This document shows, one piece after another, positions 7,933 to 16,360 of a stretch of DNA of 36,577 nucleotides. Under the pieces are notes generated by a model, which was not told the origin of the DNA, made no database searches, and saw only the letters and a list, made by a program, of their open reading frames with translations. Every line of letters starts with the position of its first letter. The first letter of the stretch is position 1. This DNA comes from Pseudomonas sp. AKS31 (lineage in GTDB: Bacteria; Pseudomonadota; Gammaproteobacteria; Pseudomonadales; Pseudomonadaceae): the NCBI RefSeq assembly GCF_023634765.1, contig NZ_JAMLFX010000001.1, positions 1,010,746 through 1,047,322 on the forward strand, in the 5' to 3' direction. The translations under genes were made by a program, and so were the position numbers.

Positions 7933-10209
7933 ATGAGCTTCGGCGCCGATGAAGAGATCCTTCAGGATTTCCTGGTTGAGGCCGGCGAGATTCTTGAGCA
8001 ACTGTCCGAACAACTGGTCGAGCTGGAAAGCCGCCCGGATGACGCAGATCTGCTCAACGCAATTTTTCGCGGTTTCCACACTGTAAAAGGGGGCGCCGGC
8101 TTCCTTCAGCTCAACGAGCTGGTGGAGTGCTGTCACATCGCCGAAAACGTGTTCGACATCCTGCGCAAGGGTGAGCGTCGCGTTGATGCAGAACTGATGG
8201 ACGTTGTCCTCGAAGCACTGGACGCGGTGAACAGCATGTTCAGCGAAGTCCGCGAGCGTGCGCCGATCACCGCCGCCACCCCGGAACTGCTGGCCGCCCT
8301 GGCGCGCCTGGCCGAACCGCAATCGGCGGACGAAGCCCCGGCTTCGCCAGTGGCCGAGATGATCGAAGAACTGGTCGTCGAAGGCGACGCGTCGGGCGAC
8401 ATCACCGATAACGAATTTGAACAGCTGCTGGACTCGCTGAACGCCGTCAAGGCTGAAGCCGAAGCCCCGGCCGTTGCTGCCCCTGTGCAAACGGCTGCTG
8501 AAGCTGCGAGCGATGAAATCACCGATGCCGAGTTCGAGTCGTTGCTCGATCAGTTGCACGGCAAAGGCCAGTTCGCGGCGGATGCCGTGGCACCGACCGC
8601 TGCGGCGCCGGCAGCGCCTGCGGCGGGCGACAGCTCCGATATCACCGACGACGAATTCGAAGCCCTGCTCGATCAACTGCATGGCAAGGGCAACTTTGCC
8701 GTTGAAGCGCTGGAGTCGGCGATTGCCTCGGCACCGGCTGCGCCAGCCGCACCGACCGCTGCGGCGGCCGGCAGCGATCTGATCAGCGATCACGAGTTCG
8801 AATCGCTGCTCGACGAATTGCACGGCAAAGGCAAGTTCACTGACGTTGGTGCCGCGACTGCTGGCGCCGCTTCGACGGTGGCTGCGCCTGCTGCCAAGGC
8901 TGCGGCCGCTCCGGCTGCTGCGCCGAAAGCCGCGCCCAAGCCTGAGCCGAAAGCCGAAACGCCAAAACCGGCTGCCGCTGCTGCACCGGCTCCGGCCCGT
9001 GCCGCCGCTGCGCCGCCACCGGAAAAACCGGCTAGCGAAGCCGAGACCACCGTGCGGGTCGACACCGCGCGTCTCGACGAAATCATGAACATGGTTGGCG
9101 AGTTGGTGCTGGTGCGTAACCGTCTGGTACGCCTAGGCCTCAACAGCGGCGACGAAGCCATGTCCAAAGCCGTGTCGAACCTCGACGTGGTCACGGCAGA
9201 CTTGCAGACCGCGGTGATGAAGACCCGGATGCAGCCGATCAAGAAGGTCTTCGGGCGCTTCCCGCGTCTGGTTCGCGACCTGGCACGTCAGCTCAAGAAA
9301 GAGATCAACCTGGAACTGGTGGGTGAAGAAACCGACCTCGACAAAAACCTTGTCGAGGCCCTGGCCGACCCGCTGGTCCACTTGGTGCGCAACGCCGTCG
9401 ACCACGGCATCGAGTCGCCGGAAGAACGCGAAGCCTCGGGCAAGGCCCGTGGCGGTCGTGTTGTCCTGGCCGCCGAGCAGGAAGGCGACCACATCCTGCT
9501 GTCGATCTCCGATGACGGTAAAGGCATGGATCCGAACGTCCTGCGTTCGATCGCGGTAAAACGCGGTGTGATGGACAAGGACGCGGCCGATCGCCTCAGC
9601 GATACCGAGTGCTACAACCTGATTTTCGCCCCGGGTTTCTCGACCAAGACCGAGATCTCCGACGTGTCCGGCCGCGGTGTCGGCATGGACGTGGTGAAGA
9701 CCAAGATTTCCCAGCTCAACGGTTCGATCAACATTTACTCGACCAAGGGCCAGGGCTCGAAGATCGTCATCAAGGTGCCGCTGACCCTCGCGATCATGCC
9801 AACCCTGATGGTGATGCTCGGCAATCAGGCGTTTGCGTTCCCGTTGGTCAACGTCAACGAAATCTTCCACCTCGACCTGTCGACCACCAACGTCGTCGAC
9901 GGTCAGGAAGTGGTGATCGTGCGGGACAAGGCCTTGCCATTGTTCTACCTCAAGCGCTGGCTGGTCAGCTCCGCCGCTCACGAAGAGCAGCGTGAAGGCC
10001 ATGTGGTGATCCTTTCGGTGGGCACTCAGCGGATCGGCTTCGTCGTCGATCAACTGGTCGGCCAGGAAGAAGTGGTCATCAAGCCATTGGGCAAAATGCT
10101 GCAGGGCACTCCGGGCATGTCCGGCGCCACCATCACTGGTGACGGCCGCATCGCGCTGATTCTCGATGTTCCAAGCATGCTCAAGCGTTACGCCACGAAG
10201 CGTATTTGA
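7933..10209 (+). CDS. cheA: Chemotaxis histidine kinase CheA
   Basis: CheA is the kinase of the flagellar chemotaxis array. It phosphorylates itself and passes phosphate to CheY and CheB. The 758-residue protein has an N-terminal HPt domain with phospho-His 49 ([11 protein letters not shown]), a long Ala/Pro/Glu linker (about 130-365), a dimerisation domain (near 370-440), the ATP-binding domain with [18 protein letters not shown] and GRGVGMDVV boxes, and a CheW-like regulatory domain at the C-terminus. I see no obvious enteric-type P2 domain. Instead the linker carries four copies of an I-[ST]-D-x-E-F-E-x-LLD motif, listed separately. cheB follows after 49 bases. Confidence 0.97.
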   Translation: MSFGADEEILQDFLVEAGEILEQLSEQLVELESRPDDADLLNAIFRGFHTVKGGAGFLQLNELVECCHIAENVFDILRKGERRVDAELMDVVLEALDAVNSMFSEVRERAPITAATPELLAALARLAEPQSADEAPASPVAEMIEELVVEGDASGDITDNEFEQLLDSLNAVKAEAEAPAVAAPVQTAAEAASDEITDAEFESLLDQLHGKGQFAADAVAPTAAAPAAPAAGDSSDITDDEFEALLDQLHGKGNFAVEALESAIASAPAAPAAPTAAAAGSDLISDHEFESLLDELHGKGKFTDVGAATAGAASTVAAPAAKAAAAPAAAPKAAPKPEPKAETPKPAAAAAPAPARAAAAPPPEKPASEAETTVRVDTARLDEIMNMVGELVLVRNRLVRLGLNSGDEAMSKAVSNLDVVTADLQTAVMKTRMQPIKKVFGRFPRLVRDLARQLKKEINLELVGEETDLDKNLVEALADPLVHLVRNAVDHGIESPEEREASGKARGGRVVLAAEQEGDHILLSISDDGKGMDPNVLRSIAVKRGVMDKDAADRLSDTECYNLIFAPGFSTKTEISDVSGRGVGMDVVKTKISQLNGSINIYSTKGQGSKIVIKVPLTLAIMPTLMVMLGNQAFAFPLVNVNEIFHLDLSTTNVVDGQEVVIVRDKALPLFYLKRWLVSSAAHEEQREGHVVILSVGTQRIGFVVDQLVGQEEVVIKPLGKMLQGTPGMSGATITGDGRIALILDVPSMLKRYATKRI
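8401..8838 (+). repeat. Four internal repeats in the CheA linker
   Basis: Four copies begin at CheA residues 157, 196, 237 and 284, spaced 39, 41 and 47 residues apart. Their cores read [51 protein letters not shown] and [19 protein letters not shown]. Low-complexity Ala/Pro stretches separate them. The first copy is the most diverged and lacks HGKG. The pattern resembles CheY-binding peptides of CheZ (VDDLLSSLGF, encoded just upstream) and FliM (x-EIDALL). It may equally be the CheA region that docks ParP in species with ParC/ParP. Function is inferred. Confidence 0.8.
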
Positions 10210-10258
10210 ATCCGGGGTGGCGGGGCGACAACGTCCCGCTGCACCTAATGGAGTGTTT

Positions 10259-11395
10259 ATGGCAGTCAAAGTCCTGGTGGTGGACGATTCAGGTTTTTTC
10301 CGCCGCCGCGTCTCGGAAATTCTTTCAGCGGATCCGAGCATCCAGGTGGTCGGCACCGCCACCAACGGTAAAGAGGCGATCGATCAGGCTCTGGCGCTCA
10401 AGCCGGACGTGATCACCATGGACTACGAGATGCCGATGATGGACGGCATCACGGCAGTGCGGCACATCATGCAGCGCTGCCCGACCCCGGTGTTGATGTT
10501 CTCCTCACTGACGCACGAAGGCGCTCGGGTCACCCTCGATGCGCTGGATGCTGGTGCGGTGGATTTCCTGCCGAAGAATTTCGAAGACATCTCGCGTAAT
10601 CCGGAGAAGGTCAAGCAACTGCTGTGCGAGAAGGTCCACAGCATCTCGCGCAGCAACCGTCGCTTCAGTGCCTACAGCGCGCCTGCGCCTGTGGCTGCGC
10701 CAGCCCCGACGCCTGCTCCGGCAGCGTCGAGCTTCAGCAGCCACAGCACCAGCGCGCCGGCACGTCCGGCCCCTGCGCCGGCACCGACTCGCGCGCTGGC
10801 GGCCAGTGCTTCGTCGCCAGCACCGAAACGCAAGGCCTACAAACTGGTTGCCATCGGGACATCGACCGGCGGCCCGGTGGCCCTGCAACGTGTGCTGACC
10901 CAGTTGCCGGCGAACTTCCCGGCGCCGATCGTGCTGATCCAGCACATGCCGGCAGCGTTCACCAAGGCCTTCGCCGAACGCCTCGACAAGCTCTGCCGCA
11001 TCAGCGTCAAGGAAGCCGAGGATGGCGACATCCTGCGTCCGGGCCTGGCGCTGCTGGCACCGGGTGGCAAGCAAATGATGATCGACGGCCGTGGCGCGGT
11101 GAAAATCCTCCCGGGTGACGAGCGTCTGAACTACAAGCCGTGCGTGGACATCACCTTCGGTTCGGCGGCGAAATCCTACGGCGACAAAGTTCTGGCGGTA
11201 GTGCTGACCGGTATGGGCGCCGACGGCCGTGAAGGCGCGCGTCTGCTCAAGCAGGGCGGCAGCGCGGTGTGGGCGCAAGATGAGGCCAGCTGCGTGATCT
11301 ACGGCATGCCGATGGCCATCGTCAAAGCCGACCTCGCCGATGCGGTGTACAGCCTCGACGACATCGGCAAGCACATTGTCGAGGCGTGCCTCTGA
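10259..11395 (+). CDS. cheB: Chemoreceptor methylesterase/deamidase CheB
   Basis: CheB demethylates chemoreceptors during adaptation when phosphorylated by CheA. From ATG 10259 (GGAG at 10250-10253, five-base spacing) it has 378 residues. The receiver domain includes [11 protein letters not shown] and phosphoacceptor D55 in [13 protein letters not shown] Pro/Ala/Ser-rich linker covers about residues 140-185. The esterase domain shows the serine motif IGTSTGGP, the histidine motif IQHMPAAF and the aspartate motif [10 protein letters not shown]. The frame is open further upstream, but only this start gives a normal receiver N-terminus. Its stop overlaps the motC start (TGATG). Confidence 0.96.
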   Translation: MAVKVLVVDDSGFFRRRVSEILSADPSIQVVGTATNGKEAIDQALALKPDVITMDYEMPMMDGITAVRHIMQRCPTPVLMFSSLTHEGARVTLDALDAGAVDFLPKNFEDISRNPEKVKQLLCEKVHSISRSNRRFSAYSAPAPVAAPAPTPAPAASSFSSHSTSAPARPAPAPAPTRALAASASSPAPKRKAYKLVAIGTSTGGPVALQRVLTQLPANFPAPIVLIQHMPAAFTKAFAERLDKLCRISVKEAEDGDILRPGLALLAPGGKQMMIDGRGAVKILPGDERLNYKPCVDITFGSAAKSYGDKVLAVVLTGMGADGREGARLLKQGGSAVWAQDEASCVIYGMPMAIVKADLADAVYSLDDIGKHIVEACL

Positions 11396-12135
11396 TGGAT
11401 GTTCTAAGCCTTATCGGGATCATCATGGCGTTCGTCGCCATCATCGGCGGCAACTACCTGGAAGGTGGACACCTCGGTGCGCTGGCCAACGGCCCGGCGG
11501 CGCTGATCGTACTGGGCGGCACCATCGGTGCCGCACTGCTGCAATCGCCGATGAGCGCGTTCAAGCGCGCCATGCAGATCCTCGCCTGGATTCTGTTTCC
11601 GCCACGGGTCGATCTGGCCGGCGGCATCGATCGCGTCGTCAACTGGAGCCTCACCGCGCGCAAGGAAGGCCTGCTGGGCCTGGAAGGCGTGGCCGATGCC
11701 GAACCCGACAACTACTCGCGCAAAGGCCTGCAATTGCTGGTCGACGGTGCTGAGCCGGAAGCGATCCGCAGCATCCTTGAAGTGGATTTCTACACCCAGG
11801 AAGCCCGCGACATCGAGGCCGCAAAAGTCTTTGAAAGCATGGGCGGCTACGCGCCAACCATCGGCATCATCGGTGCGGTGATGGGCCTGATCCACGTGAT
11901 GGGTAACCTCGCCGATCCGACGCAATTGGGCAGCGGCATTGCCGTGGCCTTCGTCGCGACCATTTACGGCGTGGCCAGTGCCAACCTGGTGTTATTGCCC
12001 GTGGCGGCCAAGCTGAAGTCAATCGCGTTGCGGCAGTCGCGTTATCGCGAAATGTTGTTGGAAGGGATCTTGTCGATCGCCGAAGGTGAAAACCCTCGCT
12101 CCATTGAGTTGAAGCTGCAAGGCTTCATGGATTAA
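11395..12135 (+). CDS. motC: Flagellar stator protein MotC (MotA family)
   Basis: MotC is the MotA-type inner-membrane subunit of the second Pseudomonas stator, MotCD, which is important for swarming and movement through viscous surroundings. The 246-residue protein has two N-terminal membrane segments ([17 protein letters not shown] and PAALIVLGGTIGAALL), a cytoplasmic loop that contacts the rotor, and two C-terminal segments (YAPTIGIIGAVMGLIHVM and GIAVAFVATIYGVASANLVL). ATG 11395 overlaps the cheB stop. motD follows after 12 bases. Confidence 0.95.
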   Translation: MDVLSLIGIIMAFVAIIGGNYLEGGHLGALANGPAALIVLGGTIGAALLQSPMSAFKRAMQILAWILFPPRVDLAGGIDRVVNWSLTARKEGLLGLEGVADAEPDNYSRKGLQLLVDGAEPEAIRSILEVDFYTQEARDIEAAKVFESMGGYAPTIGIIGAVMGLIHVMGNLADPTQLGSGIAVAFVATIYGVASANLVLLPVAAKLKSIALRQSRYREMLLEGILSIAEGENPRSIELKLQGFMD

Positions 12136-12147
12136 GGGAATAACCTC

Positions 12148-13038
12148 ATGGCTCGTCGTCGCCACCAGGAAGAACACGTCAATCACGAGCGCTGGCTCGT
12201 GTCCTACGCGGATTTCATCACGCTGTTGTTCGCGTTCTTCGTGGTGATGTACTCGATTTCGTCGATCAACGAAGGCAAGTACAAAGTCATTTCCGAAGCG
12301 CTGATCGGGGTCTTCACCGACTCCGACCGCTCGCTCAAACCGATCCCGATTGGCGATGAACGACCGAAGACCGTGACCCCGGCCAAGCCGCTGGTCAAGG
12401 ACGCCGAGCAGGTCGACGCCGGTATTGCCGGTGCCAGCGATCCGCTGAAAAGCATCGCCGATGACATCAGCGCCGCGTTCGGCGACTTGATCAGCTCCAA
12501 CCAGATGACCGTGCGCGGCAACGAGTTGTGGGTCGAGATCGAACTCAATTCCAGCCTGTTGTTTGGCAGCGGCGATGCGATGCCGAGTGATATCGCGTTC
12601 AACATCATCGACAAGGTCGCGGCGATCCTCAAACCGTTCGACAACCCGATCCACGTCGAAGGTTTCACCGATGATCAGCCGATCCGCACCGCTCAGTACC
12701 CGACCAACTGGGAGCTGTCCTCGGCGCGTTCGGCGAGCATCGTGCGCATGCTGGCGATGCAGGGCGTCAACCCAGGTCGCCTGGCGTCGGTGGGTTACGG
12801 TGAATTTCAGCCGGTGGCCAATAACGCCACCGCTGAAGGCCGCGCGAAGAACCGTCGCGTGGTGCTGGTGGTGTCGCGCAATCTCGATGTGCGCCGCAGC
12901 CTCACGGGCACCGGAACCGCCCATGCGCAACCGGACGCTGCGTTGAAGCGTGCTGGCACACAAACTGCACCGACCCCGGTCAAGACGCCGGGACGCGAGA
13001 GTGCCGTCAATTCTCCGTCACCCGCATTAACACGCTGA
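12148..13038 (+). CDS. motD: Flagellar stator protein MotD (MotB family)
   Basis: MotD is the MotB-type partner of MotC. The single membrane helix near residues 20-37 (YADFITLLFAFFVVMYSI) carries the conserved proton-binding aspartate, D22. A periplasmic plug/linker follows, then an OmpA-like peptidoglycan-binding domain (about 120-250) with VEGFTDDQPI and NWELSSARS. The tail after residue 250 is Ala/Thr/Pro-rich and probably disordered. Length 296 residues, normal for this paralogue. It is probably co-transcribed with motC. Confidence 0.95.
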   Translation: MARRRHQEEHVNHERWLVSYADFITLLFAFFVVMYSISSINEGKYKVISEALIGVFTDSDRSLKPIPIGDERPKTVTPAKPLVKDAEQVDAGIAGASDPLKSIADDISAAFGDLISSNQMTVRGNELWVEIELNSSLLFGSGDAMPSDIAFNIIDKVAAILKPFDNPIHVEGFTDDQPIRTAQYPTNWELSSARSASIVRMLAMQGVNPGRLASVGYGEFQPVANNATAEGRAKNRRVVLVVSRNLDVRRSLTGTGTAHAQPDAALKRAGTQTAPTPVKTPGRESAVNSPSPALTR

Positions 13039-13081
13039 GCTATGTCTCGGTCGAGCATATCGGCCGGGAGGAACGAACTGA

Positions 13082-13870
13082 ATGAGAGTCTGGGCAGTCG
13101 CCAATCAAAAGGGTGGTGTCGGTAAAACCACATCTTCCATCGCTTTAGCCGGATTGCTGGCCGAGGCGGGCAAGCGCGTGGTTGTGGTCGATCTCGACCC
13201 GCACGGCTCGATGACCAGCTATTTCGGCTATGACCCCGACAGCCTGGAACACAGCAATTACGACCTGTTTCTGCACAAGGGCAGCGTGCCGCAAGGCCTG
13301 CCGGGGCAGTTATTGTTGTCGACCAGCGATGAACGTATTTCGCTGCTGCCGTCGAGTACCGCACTCGCCACCCTGGAGCGTCAGTCGCCGGGGCAGAGTG
13401 GTCTGGGCCTGGTGATCGCCAAGAGTCTGGCGCAGCTGTGGCAGGACTTCGATTATGCGGTGATCGACAGCCCGCCGTTGCTCGGCGTGCTGATGGTCAA
13501 CGCCCTCGCGGCGAGCCAGCAACTGGTGATCCCGGTGCAGACCGAACACCTCGCCGTCAAAGGCCTGGAACGCATGGTCAACACCCTGGCGATGATCAAC
13601 CGCTCGCGCAAACAGGCGTTGCCGTTCAGCATCGTGCCGACCCTGTTCGATCGCCGCACGCAAGCCTCGATGCATACCTTGCGCGTGCTGCGCGACAAAT
13701 TCCCCGACGAGATCTGGCAGGGTTATATCCCGGTCGATACCCGTCTGCGCGACGCCAGCCGAGCCGGTGTCACGCCTTCGCAATTCGATGGCAAGAGTCG
13801 TGGCGTGCTGGCCTACCGTGCGCTGCTCAAGCATCTGTTGGCGCAACAACTTGTTCCGCAGGTGGCTTGA
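13082..13870 (+). CDS. parC: ParA-family ATPase of ParC type (polar positioning of chemotaxis arrays)
   Basis: This 262-residue ATPase has the deviant Walker A motif KGGVGKTT (residues 10-17), VVVVDLDPHGS, and the Walker B-like VIDSPPLLG. Located inside a chemotaxis cluster next to a CheW-domain protein, it matches the ParC of polar flagellates, which recruits chemosensory arrays to the cell pole and helps share them at division. It is unrelated to topoisomerase IV ParC despite the name. A GGGAGGAA ribosome site precedes ATG 13082. Chromosome-segregating ParA is a less likely alternative because no ParB gene is adjacent. Confidence 0.9.
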   Translation: MRVWAVANQKGGVGKTTSSIALAGLLAEAGKRVVVVDLDPHGSMTSYFGYDPDSLEHSNYDLFLHKGSVPQGLPGQLLLSTSDERISLLPSSTALATLERQSPGQSGLGLVIAKSLAQLWQDFDYAVIDSPPLLGVLMVNALAASQQLVIPVQTEHLAVKGLERMVNTLAMINRSRKQALPFSIVPTLFDRRTQASMHTLRVLRDKFPDEIWQGYIPVDTRLRDASRAGVTPSQFDGKSRGVLAYRALLKHLLAQQLVPQVA

Positions 13871-13885
13871 GATGAGGTTGAACCT

Positions 13886-13976
13886 TGTAGGAGCTGCCGC
13901 AGGCTGCGATCTTTTGATCCGGCTTTTTGGCGCTTCTGAAAAGATCAAAAGATCGCAGCCTGCGGCAGCTCCTACA
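13886..13976. repeat. Paired inverted palindromic repeat (TGTAGGAGCTGCCG family) between parC and parP
   Basis: Two 34-base arms, 13886-13919 and 13943-13976, are exact reverse complements around a 23-base spacer. The unit TGTAGGAGCTGCCG-(C/A)-AGGCTGCGATC recurs at 15950-16020, 29716-29815 and 35554-35644. Its palindromic pairing is like REPIN elements of Pseudomonas. It could form a very strong hairpin within the parC-parP transcript and so lower downstream expression. It carries no gene. Confidence 0.9.
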
Positions 13977-13987
13977 GGGGACTGTGC

Positions 13988-14947
13988 ATGAACCGGCCTT
14001 TGAAGTTGACGTCGAAGCCGCAATTGGCGCTGCAGTCTTATCTGGATAATTTGCTGCAGGAAATTCCTGAGGAGCTGCCGCCGGTCATTGAGCCGCAGCC
14101 TGAAGTTGTGGAAAGCAGCGAGGCGCTGGACGAGTTCCAGGCCGCGGTGCTGGAAGAGCAGGCGCGTGATGCACAGAAAGCGGCCAGGCCTGCCGCGCCG
14201 GTTATCGCGCCTGCCGTTGCGGCGGTGGCGAACGCACCGGTGGCATTGATCGAAGAGGCCGAGCCGGTTCGCGCGCCGGTCTCGACACTGGCGCCGTTGC
14301 TGCAAACCCAATTGCTGAAAACCGTGCCGGAACCCGCGGTGGTCGAACCAGCTCCGGCTCCAGTTGCGCCCGCGCCGATTGAGCAGACGCTGGTTCCGCC
14401 GCTGGTGGAAGTGCATCTGCCGCCGAACAACACGCCGCCACCGGTGGAAACCGATGGTCGCCCGGCCTGGGCCTCGGAAGCGTTCGAATGCCTGTTGTTC
14501 GACGTCGCCGGCCTGACCCTCGCCGTGCCGCTGGTGTGCCTTGGTTCAATCTATTCGCTGGCCGGCCACGAGCTGACACCGTTGTTCGGCCAGCCGGAAT
14601 GGTTCCTCGGGATCCTGCCGAGCCAGGCCGGCAATCTGAAAGTGTTGGACACCGCGCGCTGGGTCATGCCCGATCGCTATCGCGATGACTTCCGTCAGGG
14701 CCTGCAGTACGTGATTTCGGTACAAGGTTACGAGTGGGGGCTGGCGGTGCATCAGGTCAGCCGCTCGTTGCGTCTGGACCCGAATGAAATCAAATGGAGA
14801 AGTCACCGGGGTCAGCGGCCATGGCTTGCCGGCACCGTGATTGAGCACATGTGTGCATTGCTTGATGTTTCCGCACTGGCCGAGTTGATCGCCAGCGGTG
14901 GGGCAAAGCACCTCGGCGGCCAAAAGCCGCTACATAAACCGACATAG
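13988..14947 (+). CDS. parP: CheW-domain protein of ParP type
   Basis: The 319-residue protein has a long Pro/Ala/Val/Glu-rich N-terminal half (about residues 25-165) and a C-terminal CheW-like domain (about 168-300), starting FECLLFDVAGLTLAVPL. This layout matches ParP, which joins the polar ATPase ParC to CheA and so keeps arrays at the pole. The CheW-like part binds the CheA linker region in Vibrio; the CheA repeats in this window are a candidate partner. ATG 13988 sits only 11 bases past the inverted repeat. It has no membrane segment. Confidence 0.88.
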   Translation: MNRPLKLTSKPQLALQSYLDNLLQEIPEELPPVIEPQPEVVESSEALDEFQAAVLEEQARDAQKAARPAAPVIAPAVAAVANAPVALIEEAEPVRAPVSTLAPLLQTQLLKTVPEPAVVEPAPAPVAPAPIEQTLVPPLVEVHLPPNNTPPPVETDGRPAWASEAFECLLFDVAGLTLAVPLVCLGSIYSLAGHELTPLFGQPEWFLGILPSQAGNLKVLDTARWVMPDRYRDDFRQGLQYVISVQGYEWGLAVHQVSRSLRLDPNEIKWRSHRGQRPWLAGTVIEHMCALLDVSALAELIASGGAKHLGGQKPLHKPT

Positions 14948-15003
14948 CAGCCGACATAACAATCAGGCGACGGCATTTTTGAATGCCGCCACACAGAACA
15001 CAC

Positions 15004-15023
15004 ACCGCCCAGAGCGGTTTTTT
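15004..15023 (+). terminator. Possible weak terminator between parP and cheW
   Basis: ACCGC-CCAGA-GCGGT forms a 5-bp stem followed by six T. A second perfect stem, cggcatt-tttg-aatgccg, lies just upstream at 14971-14988 without a T-run. The stem is short, so at most partial termination is expected, which would give cheW a separate or reduced transcript level. Confidence 0.4.
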
Positions 15024-15037
15024 CGAGGGGTCAGGGT

Positions 15038-15523
15038 ATGAGTAGTCAGGCGACGAATGCAAAAGGTTCTGAAGATCCGATCCTGCAATGGGTGACCTTC
15101 AAACTGGACAACGAGACCTACGGCATCAACGTGATGCGCGTGCAGGAAGTGTTGCGCTACACCGAGATCGCCCCGGTGCCGGGCGCGCCGAGCTACGTGC
15201 TGGGCATCATCAATCTGCGCGGTAACGTGGTCACCGTGATCGACACCCGTCAGCGCTTCGGCCTGCACAGCGGCGAGATCAGCGACAACACCCGTATCGT
15301 CATCATCGAAGCCGACAAGCAAGTCGTCGGCATCATGGTCGACAGCGTGGCCGAAGTGGTTTACCTGCGTCAGTCGGAAATCGAGACGGCGCCGAACGTC
15401 GGCAACGAAGAGTCGGCCAAGTTCATCCAGGGCGTGTGCAACAAGAACAACGAGTTGCTGATCCTGGTCGAGCTGGACAAGATGATGAGCGAAGAAGAAT
15501 GGTCGGAACTGGAGAGCATCTGA
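15038..15523 (+). CDS. cheW: Chemotaxis coupling protein CheW
   Basis: CheW links chemoreceptors to CheA in the signalling array. The 161-residue protein is a single CheW domain. Recognisable stretches are WVTFKLDNETYGINVMRVQE, RYTEIAPVPGAPSYVLGIIN, LRGNVVTVIDTRQRFG and the closing FIQGVCNKNNELLILVELDK. The length is normal. ATG 15038 follows a GAGGGGTCAGGG stretch. The next frame, a DUF2802 protein, starts at the base after its stop. Confidence 0.96.
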   Translation: MSSQATNAKGSEDPILQWVTFKLDNETYGINVMRVQEVLRYTEIAPVPGAPSYVLGIINLRGNVVTVIDTRQRFGLHSGEISDNTRIVIIEADKQVVGIMVDSVAEVVYLRQSEIETAPNVGNEESAKFIQGVCNKNNELLILVELDKMMSEEEWSELESI

Positions 15524-15919
15524 TTGATTCTCGAGGTCGCGGTCATTGTCCTGTTCCTCTTCTGGGCAGGCACACTGGCAATGTTTGTGTCGTACATCAA
15601 GGCGCAGCGAGTGATCGCTGCGCAACAGGCCCAGGGCGATGCGCTGCGTGATCAGCGCATCAAGGACCTGGCCAAGCGTGTCGACGATTACCAGAACGGC
15701 AACGTGCGCATGGGCGACGCCCTGCACGAGTTGCGCGCGGTGGTGAATCCGTTGCCGGACAAGATTGTTGCGCTTGAACAACGCGACCCGTCGAGCCTGT
15801 CATTCGCCCAGGCGGCGAAACTGGTGGGCATGGGCGCAAGCGTCGATGAACTGACTCAGTCCTGCGGGTTGACCCAGGCTGAGGCGGAGTTGATGCGCAA
15901 GCTTCACAAAAGCAGCTAG
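15524..15919 (+). CDS. DUF2802 membrane-anchored coiled-coil protein
   Basis: The 131-residue protein starts at TTG 15524, directly after the cheW stop, with GGAG 9 bases upstream. It has an N-terminal membrane helix (VAVIVLFLFWAGTLAMFV, residues about 5-22), a charged coiled-coil-like middle, and a C-terminal segment (FAQAAKLVGMGASVDELTQS) that looks like a small helix-turn-helix, typical of DUF2802. Such genes commonly end gammaproteobacterial chemotaxis operons. The architecture recalls Bacillus SwrB, which stimulates flagellar export and also sits at the end of a fla/che operon, but homology is only a suggestion. Function unknown. Confidence 0.85.
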   Translation: MILEVAVIVLFLFWAGTLAMFVSYIKAQRVIAAQQAQGDALRDQRIKDLAKRVDDYQNGNVRMGDALHELRAVVNPLPDKIVALEQRDPSSLSFAQAAKLVGMGASVDELTQSCGLTQAEAELMRKLHKSS

Positions 15920-15949
15920 TAGCTTCGAGCTTTTAGCGGCAAGCAAGAT

Positions 15950-16020
15950 CAAAAGATCGCAGCCTTCGGCAGCTCCTACAGAGATCTCATGTAGGAGCTG
16001 CCGAAGGCTGCGATCTTTTG
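15950..16020. repeat. Head-to-head palindromic repeat acting as likely bidirectional terminator
   Basis: Arms 15950-15980 and 15990-16020 (31 bases each) are perfect reverse complements around the 9-base loop GAGATCTCA. They belong to the TGTAGGAGCTGCCG repeat family, but the arms are arranged opposite to the other three pairs, with TGTAGG at the centre. It lies between two converging genes (ends at 15919 and 16031), where a 31-bp hairpin would stop or stabilise both transcripts. Confidence 0.88.
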
Positions 16021-16030
16021 CTTTTAAGGC

Positions 16031-16360
16031 TCAGTAATCATCCCCGCGATCGGTGATGTCCTTCTCGACCATCGGCGCATTCGGGTCCTGCCCTTCGGGG
16101 AATTTGCCCTTCAGATTCCACGCAAACGCGATGATCTCGGCGATGGTGCGATACAGCTCTTCGGGAATGCTGTCGCCCAGTTCCATGCGCGCCAGCAAGC
16201 GCACCAACTCAGCGTTTTCATAAATTGGCACTTCGCAATCGCGAGCAATGCGCAGGATTTCTTCGGCCAGTTCGTCATCCCCTTTGGCGGTGAGGGTCGG
16301 GGCGTGGTTGCCGTCGTATTTGAGGGCGATGGCCTGGCGTGGGGCAGTGGAATCGTTCAT
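16031..16360 (-). CDS. FlhB C-terminal-domain paralogue (FhlB/EscU-YscU tail family)
   Basis: The 109-residue protein corresponds only to the cytoplasmic C-terminal domain of the flagellar export switch FlhB: AIALKYDG, VPIYENAELVRLLARMELG and IPEELYRTIAEIIAFAW are typical. It has no membrane part and begins where FlhB continues after its NPTH self-cleavage site, so it mimics the cleaved fragment. The frame is open upstream, but ATG 16360 gives the conserved protein. It overlaps the end of a FliK-like gene by four bases, as in the Bacillus ylqG-ylqH pair. A role in switching or sensing export substrate is inferred. Confidence 0.9.
   Translation of the reverse strand: MNDSTAPRQAIALKYDGNHAPTLTAKGDDELAEEILRIARDCEVPIYENAELVRLLARMELGDSIPEELYRTIAEIIAFAWNLKGKFPEGQDPNAPMVEKDITDRGDDY

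Noticed and set aside
13082..13870. Chromosome-partitioning ParA
   Set aside because: No parB or parS neighbour; location between motD and a CheW-domain protein favours the chemotaxis-array ParC role.
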